Origin: Aerococcaceae bacterium zg-252
GTDB taxonomy: Bacteria > Bacillota > Bacilli > Lactobacillales > Aerococcaceae
DNA: 64,000 nt
Reading direction: 5' to 3'
Assembly (NCBI GenBank): GCA_016237705.1
Contig: CP066204.1
Location: 124,001-188,000 of the forward strand
Part shown: piece by piece, positions 18,589-27,515 of the stretch
Layout of the letters: every line of letters begins with the position of its first letter
Position numbering within the stretch: the stretch's first letter is position 1
Program-made: the position numbers and the translations under genes
Notes under the pieces: generated by a model
What the model saw: only the letters and a program-made list of their open reading frames with translations
The model's database searches: none
Told to the model about the DNA's origin: nothing

Positions 18589-19182
18589 ATGAACGCAAAA
18601 GCAATCATTCGTGAAATCATTAGTACCATTATTACCTTTATCGTAGTATTTGCTATCGTATGGGGAGTTCAAAAAACGATTGTACAGCCATTTAAAGTTG
18701 ACGGTCATTCCATGGACTATACTCTACAACATGGTGAACGGTTATTTATGTGGAAATTAGCTGATATTGAACGTTTTGATGTGGTAATTTTAAAAGCACC
18801 GTCAGACCCAGAACATAAATTATACGTTAAGCGTGTTATCGGATTACCTGGAGATAACGTTGAAGTTAAGAATAATCAATTAGTGCTAAATGGCAAAGCA
18901 ATGGACGAGCCTTATTTAGCTGCAAAGCAAGCAGAATATCCAGGGAACTTTACGAGTGATTTTAATTTGGAATCTATTACAGGTCAAGCAACTATCCCAG
19001 AGGGATATGTCTTTGTAATGGGAGATAATCGACAAAATTCATTGGACGGACGCAGTTTTGGATTGATTCCAATGGATTATGTTATCGGAGAAGCTGACGT
19101 AGTGATGTGGCCAATCAATAAAGTGGGCTTGTTAACTAAGTATAAGCTAAATGATGCTCAAGATGCGATAGTACAAAGATAA
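18589..19182 (+). CDS. lepB: Signal peptidase I
   Basis: 197 residues with one N-terminal membrane anchor (about 10-27). Catalytic Ser41 lies in GHSMDYTL and Lys81 in YVKRVIGLPGD; the MGDNRQNSLDGRSFG box is intact. It cleaves signal peptides of secreted proteins outside the membrane. It may be particularly relevant here because the OppA- and ThiY-type binding proteins carry signal-peptidase-I-type ends rather than lipoboxes. RBS AAAGAGG. Confidence 0.93.
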   Translation: MNAKAIIREIISTIITFIVVFAIVWGVQKTIVQPFKVDGHSMDYTLQHGERLFMWKLADIERFDVVILKAPSDPEHKLYVKRVIGLPGDNVEVKNNQLVLNGKAMDEPYLAAKQAEYPGNFTSDFNLESITGQATIPEGYVFVMGDNRQNSLDGRSFGLIPMDYVIGEADVVMWPINKVGLLTKYKLNDAQDAIVQR

Positions 19183-19187
19183 TATAA

Positions 19188-19242
19188 TGTATGAGCTTAA
19201 GATATTTTACGAAGTGGATTTCAGTTAACAAAGAAGTTAATC
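19188..19242 (+). repeat. Decayed structured leader element, copy C
   Basis: TTTTACGAAGTGGATTTCAG matches the 3' core of copy A, but the flanks are diverged. It lies between lepB and the T-box promoter, with no start codon at its end. Confidence 0.35.
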
Positions 19243-19254
19243 ATAAAATCACGC

Positions 19255-19283
19255 TTGTGTTTTAAAAACGGAGTCGTTATAAT
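19255..19283 (+). promoter_or_regulatory. Promoter of the proS T-box leader
   Basis: TTGTGT, 17 bases, TATAAT; start near 19290. Confidence 0.75.
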
Positions 19284-19289
19284 AGTGAC

Positions 19290-19510
19290 AGGTATAGATT
19301 AGTAACTTTTCAAGTGCATCGATAGAGAACGTTGTCTTAGGCTGGAAACAACGGGTGGACGGATTGGTGAACCTACTATAATGTAATCAGTTGGGTGGAC
19401 TCCCTTATCAGTCATAAGTTGGTTTATCCATAGGGATAAGCAAATAAGGTGGTACCGCGGAGTAGCTGTTCTTCGTCCTTAATTTCTAAGGATGAAAAAC
19501 AGCTATTTTT
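19290..19510 (+). promoter_or_regulatory. T-box leader (proline, CCT specifier) with terminator
   Basis: A Stem I with AGTA-type internal motif, a likely specifier CCT (Pro, 19372-19374) in GTGAACCTACTA, the T-box TGGTACCGCG (19450-19459) and a long terminator, TAGCTGTT (19463-19470) with AACAGCTA (19498-19505) then T residues. Uncharged tRNA-Pro should stabilise the antiterminator and turn on proS. The CCT specifier agrees with the downstream gene. Confidence 0.93.
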
Positions 19511-19513
19511 AAT

Positions 19514-19631
19514 ACATAGTGCGATAATGAGCGTTCTGAAATGAACCACTGGAGAAAGTCGTCGGCGTGCGAGAAATGCACAGAGAAGACTTTTGAAGTG
19601 GACGTCATTTCAGCTCATTGGAGCCGGAATA
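19514..19631 (+). repeat. Structured leader element, copy D (long form), proS leader
   Basis: Lower stem ATGAGC (19527-19532) / GCTCAT (19613-19618); bulge GTTC; eight-base stem TGAAATGA (19537-19544) / TCATTTCA (19605-19612); inner stem AAAGTC / GACTTT; apical GTGCG..TGCAC. It ends GAGCCGGAATAA and is followed directly by copy E. Confidence 0.85.
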
Positions 19632-19633
19632 AT

Positions 19634-19756
19634 ACATAGTGCGAGCTAGGGTGTTCTGGCTTGAATCACTGGAGCAAAATACCGACGTGCGTGTAAACGC
19701 ACAGAGGAATTTTGTGAAGTGGATGCCAAGCCAACCTAAACGAGCCAGAATAGGAG
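19634..19756 (+). repeat. Structured leader element, copy E (long form), proS leader
   Basis: Lower stem TAGGGT / ACCTA; bulge GTTC; stem TGGCTTG (19657-19663) / CAAGCCA (19727-19733); inner stem CAAAATACC / GGAATTTTG; apical GTGCGT-GTAA-ACGCAC. Its tail GAGCCAGAATAGGAG provides the proS ribosome site. Confidence 0.87.
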
Positions 19757-19765
19757 AGAAAACAA

Positions 19766-21205
19766 ATGGTAACACGTCGTGAAGATTTTTCAAAATGGTA
19801 TTTACAAACAATTCAACAAGCAAACTTAATGGATTATTCACCAGTACGTGGGTGTATGATTTTTAAACCTGACGGATATGAAATATGGGAACATATTCAA
19901 AAAGCAATGGATGCACGTTTCAAAGAAGAAGGTGTGCGTAATGCGTATTTCCCAATGTTAATTCCAGAATCATTTTTCCAAAAAGAAAAAGACCATGTGG
20001 AAGGGTTTAGTCCTGAATTACCATGGGTAACGGAAGCAGCAGGGGAACAATTAGAAGAACGTTTAGCATTGCGTCCTACATCTGAAACGATTATCGGTGA
20101 TGCGTTCAGTAATTGGATTCAGTCATATCGTGACTTACCAATGGAAATTAATCAATGGGCAAATGTTTTCCGTTGGGAAAAACGTACAATGCCATTTTTA
20201 CGCACATCAGAATTTTTATGGCAAGAAGGACATACAGCTCATGCCACAGCTGAAGAAGCAGTGAAACGTACAATGCGTATGTTAACAATTTATCGTGAAG
20301 TTGTGGAAGGAACTTTAGCAATTCCAGTATTTATGGGTGAAAAAACACTGTCAGAACGCTTTGCAGGGGCTGAACAAACATTTTCAATTGAAGCGATGAT
20401 GCAAGACGGTAAAGCAGTTCAAGCTGGAACATCTCATTATATGGGTACACGCTTTGCTGAGGCTTTTAATATTAAGTTCTTAAATACAGACAATGAGCAT
20501 GTACATGCCTTTACAACATCTTGGGGAACTTCTACTCGTTTAATTGGGTCGATGATTATGACACATAGTGATGATCAAGGTTTAGTCTTGCCACCAGCGG
20601 TTGCACCGACACAAGTTGTCTTTATTCCAGTTGGACCTTGGCAAAAACAACCAGCAATCATGGAGAAAATTACTGAACTAAATGTTGAATTGACTAAAGT
20701 TGGTATTCGTACTCAAATTGACGATACAGATAACCGTCCAGGTTTCAAATTTAATGAGTGGGAGTTGCGTGGAGTACCAGTACGAATCGAAGTTGGGCCA
20801 CGTGATTTAGAAAATAATCAAGTGATGTTAAAAGCACGTGATACTGATGAAAAAGTAGCTGTATCACTTGATGATTTCACAGCAACGATTCAAGCAGAGT
20901 TACAAACGATGCAAGGACGCTTATTAGAAAAAGCACGTCAAATGAATCAAGCAAATATTTATACAAATATAAATACATTAGAAGAATTGAAAGCCCATAT
21001 TGAAGCAAAACGTGAGGCTGGTGAAGTTCCAGGTTGGATTTTAGCAGGTTGGGACGGAACAGAAGAAAGTGAAGCGAAAATTAAAGAAGAAACAGGCTTT
21101 ACAACTCGTAATATGCCATTTGCTGGGCAAGTTGAAGAAAAGACAACGTGTATTGTAACTGGAAAACCAGCGAAACATACAGTTTGGTTAGCACGTGCGT
21201 ACTAA
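19766..21205 (+). CDS. proS: Proline--tRNA ligase (archaeal/eukaryal-type)
   Basis: 479 residues. Class II motif 2 region FRWEKRTMPFLRTSEFLWQE, RPTSE substrate loop, TSWGTSTRLIG motif 3, anticodon-binding domain, and a C-terminal domain ending in tyrosine. It lacks the editing insertion of the long bacterial type, so it is the shorter archaeal-like ProRS. Such enzymes can mischarge Cys onto tRNA-Pro; a YbaK deacylase at 31612 could correct this. Controlled by the T-box upstream, with two structured elements between T-box terminator and start. Confidence 0.96.
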   Translation: MVTRREDFSKWYLQTIQQANLMDYSPVRGCMIFKPDGYEIWEHIQKAMDARFKEEGVRNAYFPMLIPESFFQKEKDHVEGFSPELPWVTEAAGEQLEERLALRPTSETIIGDAFSNWIQSYRDLPMEINQWANVFRWEKRTMPFLRTSEFLWQEGHTAHATAEEAVKRTMRMLTIYREVVEGTLAIPVFMGEKTLSERFAGAEQTFSIEAMMQDGKAVQAGTSHYMGTRFAEAFNIKFLNTDNEHVHAFTTSWGTSTRLIGSMIMTHSDDQGLVLPPAVAPTQVVFIPVGPWQKQPAIMEKITELNVELTKVGIRTQIDDTDNRPGFKFNEWELRGVPVRIEVGPRDLENNQVMLKARDTDEKVAVSLDDFTATIQAELQTMQGRLLEKARQMNQANIYTNINTLEELKAHIEAKREAGEVPGWILAGWDGTEESEAKIKEETGFTTRNMPFAGQVEEKTTCIVTGKPAKHTVWLARAY

Positions 21206-21374
21206 TTAGGTAGGAGAAGTTGTCAATACCTTAGATTTAGAAATGTTGCATTTTAATAAAAAATATACTATGATATTTTCTATATTGAAAAGATTTATAT
21301 TAATTGATGTGGCGAGTGTTGATTGCACGAGCCTATTCGGTTAATGTTATGGAATAAAAAGGAGTGTAAAAACC

Positions 21375-22769
21375 ATGGACCCCTCGGGGAATTCGTTATT
21401 TAATCAAATTTTGATTATTATTGTGTTAACTGCTGTAAATGCTTTTTTTGCTGCGAGTGAAATGGCCTTTGTATCGGTGAATCGTAAACGTATTGCGACT
21501 TTAGCTGAAGAAGGTAATAAAAAAGCAGTCAAAGTATTACGTCTATTGGATAATTCGGAGGACTTTTTAGCGACCATTCAAGTTGCGATTACCTTGGCAG
21601 GATTCTTATCATCAGCTCAAGCAGCGACAAGTTTTGCGAGCTACTTTAAAAATTGGTTGCCTGCATTTCCAGGTGTAGAAACGGTAGCGATTTTTATTGT
21701 GACGATGATTCTGTCTTATATTACACTCGTATTTGGCGAGTTATATCCAAAACAAGTGGCACTTCAAATGCCTGAGAAGATTACTCTAGCAACAGCAGGG
21801 ACTATACAGACGATACAAGTGGTATTTAAACCGTTCGTATCCTTATTATCTGCCTCAACTGGCTTATTGCGTAAAATTACCCCAATTGATTTTTCAGCAC
21901 GTGATGAGAAATTTACACGTGAAGAGATGAAAGCTATCTTGGCTGAAAGTAGTTTAGAGGGAACAATTGATGCAGCTGAGTTAACGATGCTGGAAGGTGT
22001 CTTATCACTTGATTCTAAATTAGCACGTGAAGTAATGGTGCCGAGAACGGATACGGAAATGGTTGATATTGAAGATGATTATCAAGACATTTTAGAAGAA
22101 TTATTAAATAGTCCGTTTTCACGTATTCCATTATATGAAGCGGAAAAAGATAATGTTATTGGTGTTATCCACATGAAAAATGTAATTAAAGCTGCACGTG
22201 AGCATGGGTTTGATAATATTGATTTTAGAGAAATTGCATCAGAACCTTTGTTTGTGCCGTCAACGATTTATATTGATGATTTATTAGTTGAATTTAAACG
22301 TGAACAAACTCATTTAGCGATTTTACGTGATGAATACGGTGGGGTTGAAGGGATTGTTACTTTAGAAGACTTATTAGAAGAAATCGTCGGTGATATCGAA
22401 GACGAAACAGACGTGGCTAGTTCAGGTGATATTCGTAAAATTGATGAGGAAAATTACTATATCAATGGTGGTTTGTCAGTTGAGAAATTCAACAATTATT
22501 TTGATGAATCATTAAGTGATGAAGAAGTTGATACTATCGCGGGTGCGATTATTTATGAAATTGGATACGTGCCTGATGATAATGAACGTGTAACGGTGCG
22601 TGCTAATGACTATGTGATGACAACCAGTCATGTTGAAAATGGTCGTATTCGTGGTGTCCATGTTCAAGTCGATAAGGAACACACCATTGAAACAGAATTT
22701 AACTTGTATGATGATGACACTAAGGCATACGTGCCAATTAAAGAAGTGTTAGAAGAATTAGCTGATTAA
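21375..22769 (+). CDS. CNNM/CorC (HlyC) family membrane protein
   Basis: 464 residues: an N-terminal DUF21 membrane domain with about four helices (1-190), two CBS domains (about 205-325, VMVPRTDTEMVDIE and LAILRDEYGGVEGIVTLEDLLEEIVGDI) and a C-terminal CorC/HlyC domain (about 345-430). Family members act in Mg2+ or Co2+ export; 'hemolysin' naming is historical. GGAG lies about ten bases before the ATG. The 170-base upstream gap shows no defensible element copy. Confidence 0.88.
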   Translation: MDPSGNSLFNQILIIIVLTAVNAFFAASEMAFVSVNRKRIATLAEEGNKKAVKVLRLLDNSEDFLATIQVAITLAGFLSSAQAATSFASYFKNWLPAFPGVETVAIFIVTMILSYITLVFGELYPKQVALQMPEKITLATAGTIQTIQVVFKPFVSLLSASTGLLRKITPIDFSARDEKFTREEMKAILAESSLEGTIDAAELTMLEGVLSLDSKLAREVMVPRTDTEMVDIEDDYQDILEELLNSPFSRIPLYEAEKDNVIGVIHMKNVIKAAREHGFDNIDFREIASEPLFVPSTIYIDDLLVEFKREQTHLAILRDEYGGVEGIVTLEDLLEEIVGDIEDETDVASSGDIRKIDEENYYINGGLSVEKFNNYFDESLSDEEVDTIAGAIIYEIGYVPDDNERVTVRANDYVMTTSHVENGRIRGVHVQVDKEHTIETEFNLYDDDTKAYVPIKEVLEELAD

Positions 22770-22793
22770 GCATAGCATTTTGAAATCAAAGTA

Positions 22794-22822
22794 AGGAGTC
22801 GATGAATCGGCTCCTATTTTGT
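22794..22822 (+). terminator. Terminator after the CNNM gene
   Basis: AGGAG-T-CGA pairs with TCG-G-CTCCT around a four-base loop, followed by ATTTTGTT. The rest of the 360-base gap to 23130 has a small TGGAAT/ATTCCA dyad (about 22841-22857) and a TATAAT near 23010, but no gene I can support. Confidence 0.7.
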
Positions 22823-23129
22823 TATCTAATATAATTGAATGGAATATCTCATTCCAAAGTCTTATTGTATTTTGATGAATAAAGGAATATGATTAAGCAT
22901 AAGGCTGATGAGAAATATAGTAGTGTTTTTCCCACTGCATACGATAGTTGAAAATGGTAATCAGAGTAGATTCAGTTATCCAATGCTAGCCAAAACGAAG
23001 AATAATCGCTATAATGAATAATTATAACGCAAGAATAATTTGGATTTTTAGTGAGTTGGTAGTGATAGGTAGAAATACTAAAAGTGGATTTTCTGCGTTA
23101 AAGAGAACTATACCAGAGAGGAAATTAAT

Positions 23130-24521
23130 GTGAATAATCGATATGAATGGAATACACTATTAAAACTGGGGGCAGTTGCCATTGGGTCTATTGTGACTTT
23201 AATGAGTATGTACCTATCGTTTGTAGTGACTTTTTCTGGAACGATTCCGAGTAAGGAATTTGTCGGATTGCATCAAAGTTGGCCATGGATTATTTTGGGC
23301 TTTATCGTCATCAATTTATTGTTTGGAACTTATATATTTTATAATAAATCGAAAACAGATATTTTATATTTTACACTTTTAAGTCAAATTGTCTTATCCG
23401 TCTATGTAATGGCATTGTCCTATGTTGCGAATTGGGAAACTATTTCACGTTCAGTTGTGTTATGGAATGTCGCAATTGGAACTGTCGTGATGTTCTGTTA
23501 TAATACTGCGGTTTATTGGCTGTATCATCGTTTACGAGGGCAAAAGAAAATATTAGTCGTTGGCCAGCCGGATAGAGTATTAGAGGCAGTGCATAATTTT
23601 GAGTGTATGGGCAATAAGCGTCATACGGTAACTCATGTTATTTTAAATAATTATTATCATAATGTTAAAAAATGGTCGAAAGCTGTCGATATTGTCTACT
23701 TAACAGGATACATTGAAGAAAGTGAACGGCTTAAAATTTACGAGTTTTTAATGAAACAAAATAAAAAGTTGTTTATTAGTACGGAATTTGAAAACTTAAT
23801 GATGGTGAATCCTAATATTATGAGTTTTGAAGATGAAAGTATTATTGAAGTTTCACCATTTAAAATTTCTGCTGAAGATGCTTTGATTAAACGTTTAGTT
23901 GATATTATGGTGGCACTTGTTTTAATCGTGATTACGTTACCGATTATGTTAGTAACGATGGTTGCGATAAAATTAGATTCACCTGGACCTATCTTTTATA
24001 AACAAGAACGAGTGACTATAGGACATCGGACGTTTAATATTTTAAAATTCCGTTCAATGAGTGCGACGGCTGAAAAAGATACAGGGCCAGTGTTAGCAGC
24101 ATCAAATGATAGTCGTGTAACACGTGTAGGTAAGGTGATTCGTAGTTTACGAATTGATGAATTGCCACAATTGTTCAATGTGTTATTGGGCGATATGTCA
24201 TTAGTTGGACCAAGGCCTGAAAGACCATTCTTTGTCAGTCAATTCCAAGAACAGAATCCATACTATGCCTTACGACACCATGTGCGTGCCGGTATTACAG
24301 GATATGCACAAGTCTACGGTAAGTACAGTACCGACTTTAATAATAAGCTGAATTTTGATTTGTTGTATATTAAAAACTATTCATTAGCCTTTGATTTAAA
24401 ATTACTTTTTCAAACAGTGAAAATATTGTTCGACAAAGTGAGTTCAAGAGGTGTAGAAGAAACAGTTCTAGAAGAAGCTAAATGGCAGGATTATCGTGAT
24501 AAAATGTTAATTATTGAATAA
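23130..24521 (+). CDS. Undecaprenyl-phosphate sugar transferase (polysaccharide priming)
   Basis: 463 residues: about five N-terminal membrane helices, a middle cytosolic region (140-250) and a C-terminal bacterial sugar transferase domain with KRLVDIMVALVLIVITLP, YKQERV, FRSM, DELPQLFNVLLGDMSLVGPRP and GITGYAQVYGKYS. Such enzymes place the first sugar phosphate on undecaprenyl phosphate to begin exopolysaccharide or wall glycan. GTG start with GAGAGG upstream. It is separate from the glycosyltransferases at 58-62.5 kb, which could use its product. Confidence 0.9.
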   Translation: MNNRYEWNTLLKLGAVAIGSIVTLMSMYLSFVVTFSGTIPSKEFVGLHQSWPWIILGFIVINLLFGTYIFYNKSKTDILYFTLLSQIVLSVYVMALSYVANWETISRSVVLWNVAIGTVVMFCYNTAVYWLYHRLRGQKKILVVGQPDRVLEAVHNFECMGNKRHTVTHVILNNYYHNVKKWSKAVDIVYLTGYIEESERLKIYEFLMKQNKKLFISTEFENLMMVNPNIMSFEDESIIEVSPFKISAEDALIKRLVDIMVALVLIVITLPIMLVTMVAIKLDSPGPIFYKQERVTIGHRTFNILKFRSMSATAEKDTGPVLAASNDSRVTRVGKVIRSLRIDELPQLFNVLLGDMSLVGPRPERPFFVSQFQEQNPYYALRHHVRAGITGYAQVYGKYSTDFNNKLNFDLLYIKNYSLAFDLKLLFQTVKILFDKVSSRGVEETVLEEAKWQDYRDKMLIIE

Positions 24522-24642
24522 ATTAAGTAAAACACGAATATTGACAAAATTTAATCATATAAAATTTATTGTTTCGTCATATTTTCAAGTGAAAAGTATG
24601 ATATACTAAAGATGTAATTGAAAACTAGGAGGAGATTTACAC

Positions 24643-25599
24643 ATGAAAAATTGGAAGAAAAAATTAGTAGCCTTAACTGCAACAACATTATTAGCTGGTG
24701 GTCCTGCATTAAGCACGGTATCAGCACAAGAAAAATATGACCAAGCATTTTTTACTGAGTTAACGAAAGCAAATCAAGGGTATTCAGCTTTAAAATTTGA
24801 CGGAACGATTAAAGTTTCTGCTCTTTCAGACGGACAATCAGCTGATTTAGGAATCCTTAAATATGACGGACAATTTAATGCAGAACCATTGTCTGCAGCT
24901 TTTAATGGTAGTGTCTCATCATTATTTTTAGGTAATCAAAATTTAAGTTTGACTGCTTATTTAAAGGATAATATTGCTTATGTACATACACCAACTCCAG
25001 AAACAGAAGAAAAGACTTGGTCTGCTGTTGATGTAGCAAGTCAAATCGAAGAAGTTAAACAACAATTTGAAGCACAAATGGCTCAATTTAATGCAGCTAC
25101 TGAACAAAGTGCTGAAGCTAGTGCTAAATTTACAGATGTTAACGAAACGGATTCAGAGTATGTGTTATCATTGAAAAAAGATATTACGGCCGATGAATTA
25201 TGGGAAGCTATTTCGACTTCTGTTGATTTTGAAAAAATTATGAATGAAGCGATTGCTCAAGCAGAAGCTCAAACAGGTGAGACATTGAGTGCTGAAGAAC
25301 GTGCTCAAATTGAAAGTGTCTATTCAAAAGAAAGCTTAGAAAAATTCTTGAAATGGAATCCGGTTATTGAAGCGCACTATGATAAAACAACAAAATTGAT
25401 GACATCAATGCACTTCAGTATCACGATTAATACAGAGGATATTGTGCCTGCGACAGGTGAAGAAACAGAGTCAACTTTACCAAGTATTATCAATGTTGTA
25501 ATTGATATGAATTTCTCTGAGCATGGTGTTGAACAAGCGATTGACGTGCCAGAAGATGCGTTAGCAACTGAAGTACAACCAATGGAAACAGCAGAATAA
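24643..25599 (+). CDS. Secreted protein of unknown function (LolA/LppX-like?)
   Basis: 318 residues with a signal peptide (cleavage after STVSA, near residue 28) and no lipobox, membrane anchor or LPXTG. The mature part has alternating beta-type segments (FDGTIKVSALSDG, YDGQFNAEPLSAAFNGSVSS) and a helical Gln/Ala-rich middle. The pattern recalls LolA/LppX-like secreted proteins (DUF6612 type), but this is inference only. Monocistronic: RBS GGAGG, TATACT-type -10, strong terminator. Confidence 0.65.
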   Translation: MKNWKKKLVALTATTLLAGGPALSTVSAQEKYDQAFFTELTKANQGYSALKFDGTIKVSALSDGQSADLGILKYDGQFNAEPLSAAFNGSVSSLFLGNQNLSLTAYLKDNIAYVHTPTPETEEKTWSAVDVASQIEEVKQQFEAQMAQFNAATEQSAEASAKFTDVNETDSEYVLSLKKDITADELWEAISTSVDFEKIMNEAIAQAEAQTGETLSAEERAQIESVYSKESLEKFLKWNPVIEAHYDKTTKLMTSMHFSITINTEDIVPATGEETESTLPSIINVVIDMNFSEHGVEQAIDVPEDALATEVQPMETAE

Positions 25600-25613
25600 T
25601 CATTTTGTGATAT

Positions 25614-25647
25614 AAGCACCTTTAGCTGCGGCTAAAAGTGCTTTTTT
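25614..25647 (+). terminator. Strong terminator after the secreted protein gene
   Basis: AAGCAC-C-TTTAGC pairs with GCTAAA-A-GTGCTT, followed by TTTT. Confidence 0.9.
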
Positions 25648-25668
25648 GCTTTTTAAAAGGGCATTTTC

Positions 25669-25697
25669 TTGACATTAGATAGTAAAAAACGTATTAT
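25669..25697 (+). promoter_or_regulatory. Promoter of the Zn/Mn transporter operon
   Basis: TTGACA, 17 bases, TATTAT. Just downstream, AGTAATGATTAT (25711-25722) resembles the centre of a Zur box; that reading is tentative. Confidence 0.75.
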
Positions 25698-25737
25698 GAT
25701 ATTTTGTAAAAGTAATGATTATCCTTATGGAGATGAT

Positions 25738-25855
25738 ATAGTGCGACAATGAGCGTTTTGAAATGAATCACTGGAGCAAAATACCGGCGTGCGTGAAAAC
25801 GCACAGAGGGATTTTGTGAAGTGGATGTCATTTCAGCTCATTGGAGCCGGAATAA
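25738..25855 (+). repeat. Structured leader element, copy F (long form), znuC leader
   Basis: Stem TGAAATGA (25759-25766) / TCATTTCA (25828-25835) above GAGC / GCTC with bulge GTTT; inner stem CAAAATACC / GGGATTTTG; apical GTGCGT-GAAA-ACGCAC (GNRA loop). Confidence 0.87.
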
Positions 25856-25908
25856 CATGGTGTGACAATGAGCGTTCTGAAATGAACCATTGGAGCACGA
25901 GATAGGAG
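25855..25908 (+). repeat. Structured leader element, copy G (5' half only), znuC leader
   Basis: Repeats the 5' half of copy F (ACAATGAGCGTTCTGAAATG, then AACCATTGGAGCAC) and jumps directly to GATAGGAG, the znuC ribosome site. The 3' arm is missing. Confidence 0.7.
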
Positions 25909-25915
25909 AAAGAGC

Positions 25916-26611
25916 ATGCGATTATTAACAGTAAAGGATTTATCCTTTTACTATGACCGAGAAAAAGTACTGAATAATGTTAATTTTCATGTAGATGCTG
26001 GTGAATTTATTATTTTAACCGGTGAAAATGGTGCAGCCAAATCCACCTTAATTAAGAATATTTTAGGGCTATTAAAGCCAGCTACTGGAACGATTGAAAT
26101 GGCAAAAACTAATGCTTTAGGAGAAAAATTATCGGTTGGATATGTGCCGCAAAATGTCACAGCTTTTAATGCTGGATTTCCATCAACTGTAAAGAGATTA
26201 GTCGAATCAGGGCGATACAGTAAAAAACGGTGGTTTAAAGCTCTAGACGATCATGATAAAGAACATGTGAATCGAGCATTGAGTGCAGTGGGCATGGCAC
26301 ATTTAATGGATAAAAAAATAGGTGAATTGTCTGGTGGGCAAAAGCAACGTATTAATATTGCACGAGTGTTTGCGACAGACCCTGATTTTTTTGTGTTAGA
26401 TGAACCGACGACAGGAATGGATATTGCCTCAAGACGTTCGTTTTATGATTTATTGAAACATAGTTGTGAATATCATGGTAAAGCAATCTTAATGGTAACA
26501 CATGCAGATATGGAGATTGAGGGCTATTATCATCGTGAAATCCGTTTAGTGAGAGAGGAGGGGTCACCATGGAGATGTTTCAGTATGAATTCATCCAAAG
26601 AGCATTCTTAG
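25916..26611 (+). CDS. znuC: Zinc/manganese ABC transporter ATPase (ZnuC/AdcC type)
   Basis: 231 residues. Walker A GENGAAKST has alanine in the penultimate glycine position, as is normal for AdcC/ZnuC-like proteins. Signature LSGGQKQR and Walker B FFVLDEPTTG are intact. It overlaps the permease gene by 43 bases. Zinc is favoured over manganese by the Walker A form but not proven. No solute-binding protein gene is next to it, so that partner must be elsewhere. Confidence 0.87.
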   Translation: MRLLTVKDLSFYYDREKVLNNVNFHVDAGEFIILTGENGAAKSTLIKNILGLLKPATGTIEMAKTNALGEKLSVGYVPQNVTAFNAGFPSTVKRLVESGRYSKKRWFKALDDHDKEHVNRALSAVGMAHLMDKKIGELSGGQKQRINIARVFATDPDFFVLDEPTTGMDIASRRSFYDLLKHSCEYHGKAILMVTHADMEIEGYYHREIRLVREEGSPWRCFSMNSSKEHS

Positions 26612-27384
26612 CCGGTGGTGCTATCTCGCTGATTACACCGATACTAGGGTTACTATTGATATTACGTCGTCAGTCGCTCTTGGCAGATACTTTAGCCCAT
26701 ATTTCCTTAGCTGGAGTGGCATTAGGTATGATATTACAAGTTAGTCCAACTTATTCTACATTAGTTGTAGTAGTGATTGCGTCGATTATTATTGAGTATT
26801 TGCGAATGGTGTATCGTGATTTTTCAGAAATTTCAGTGGCATTAATGACAGCAACAGGAATGGCAGTTGCTTTAGTTTTAGTGAGTTTGAATACGAATGC
26901 AGCGAATTTTCGGATTGAACAGTATTTATTTGGTTCAATTATTTTAATCACTGACCAAGAAGTGCGCTTGTTAATGTTATTAGCAGTCTTGATGTTAGTG
27001 CTATACATTGTGTTTAGACGGCCATTATACGTGTTGACTTTTGATGAGGCGACAGCTAAAACGGCTGGTTTACCGGTTAAAATGATGTCGATTATTTTCT
27101 CGGTAGTGACTGGTATAGCGATTAGTATTATGATGCCAATTGTAGGGAGTTTGTTGGTGTCTGCCTTAATCGTCATTCCGTCTGCAACGGCGATTAAAAT
27201 ATCGAATAGTTTCGCTAAAACAATTGTGATTGGAATATTCATCAATTTAGTGGGGATATTTTTAGGATTGACGATGTCATATCGTTTTGATACACCACCG
27301 GGTGCATCGATTACATTATGTTTTGTTATTATTTTTATCATCGTATCAGGAATTTCTCGCTTGAAAACGATGATACGGAAATAA
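26569..27384 (+). CDS. znuB: Zinc/manganese ABC transporter permease (ZnuB/AdcB type)
   Basis: 271 residues, about eight membrane segments, ABC-3 family: ALAGGAISLITPILGLLLILRRQSLLADTLAHISLAG-like N-terminus (with FLAGGAISLITP and LADTLAHISLAG visible) and MPIVGSLLVSALIVIPSATA in the coupling region. RBS GGAGG lies inside the end of the ATPase gene, indicating coupled translation. Followed by a strong terminator. Confidence 0.9.
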   Translation: MEMFQYEFIQRAFLAGGAISLITPILGLLLILRRQSLLADTLAHISLAGVALGMILQVSPTYSTLVVVVIASIIIEYLRMVYRDFSEISVALMTATGMAVALVLVSLNTNAANFRIEQYLFGSIILITDQEVRLLMLLAVLMLVLYIVFRRPLYVLTFDEATAKTAGLPVKMMSIIFSVVTGIAISIMMPIVGSLLVSALIVIPSATAIKISNSFAKTIVIGIFINLVGIFLGLTMSYRFDTPPGASITLCFVIIFIIVSGISRLKTMIRK

Positions 27385-27395
27385 AAGATTATTAG

Positions 27396-27437
27396 ACTCT
27401 AATATTGGCTACGGGTAGTCGGTGTTAGAGTTTTTTG
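27396..27437 (+). terminator. Terminator of the Zn/Mn transporter operon
   Basis: ACTCTAATATTGGCTA pairs with TAGTCGGTGTTAGAGT (wobbles allowed), then six T residues. Confidence 0.9.
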
Positions 27438-27480
27438 TTGTGCGGAGAATTCACTTTATTTTACAATATGTTTTTCTTTG

Positions 27481-27509
27481 TTGATAACCAAACCAATGTT
27501 CTGTATAAT
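27481..27509 (+). promoter_or_regulatory. Promoter of the antisense RNA to the holin-like toxin
   Basis: TTGATA, exactly 17 bases, TATAAT: one of the best promoters in the window. Confidence 0.85.
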
Positions 27510-27515
27510 ATAAAT

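Noticed and set aside
19514-19756. Element copies considered as an insertion sequence or simple MITE
   Set aside because: No transposase, no constant terminal repeats and no target duplications seen. The stems change sequence while keeping pairing, which a recent MITE would not show.
21290-21374. Possible further element copy before the CNNM gene (CACGAGCC..GGAATAAAAAGGAG)
   Set aside because: Too diverged; no GAAGTGGA core and no apical hairpin.
23040-23129. Possible further element copy before the sugar transferase (AAAAGTGGATTTTCTG..CCAGAGAGG)
   Set aside because: Only scattered similarity to the element 3' end and no pairing stems; could be coincidence.
26751-27341. Long minus-strand frame of 196 codons inside znuB
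   Set aside because: It is the antisense shadow of a membrane-protein gene with strong evidence of its own; no ribosome site and low-complexity Ile/Thr content.
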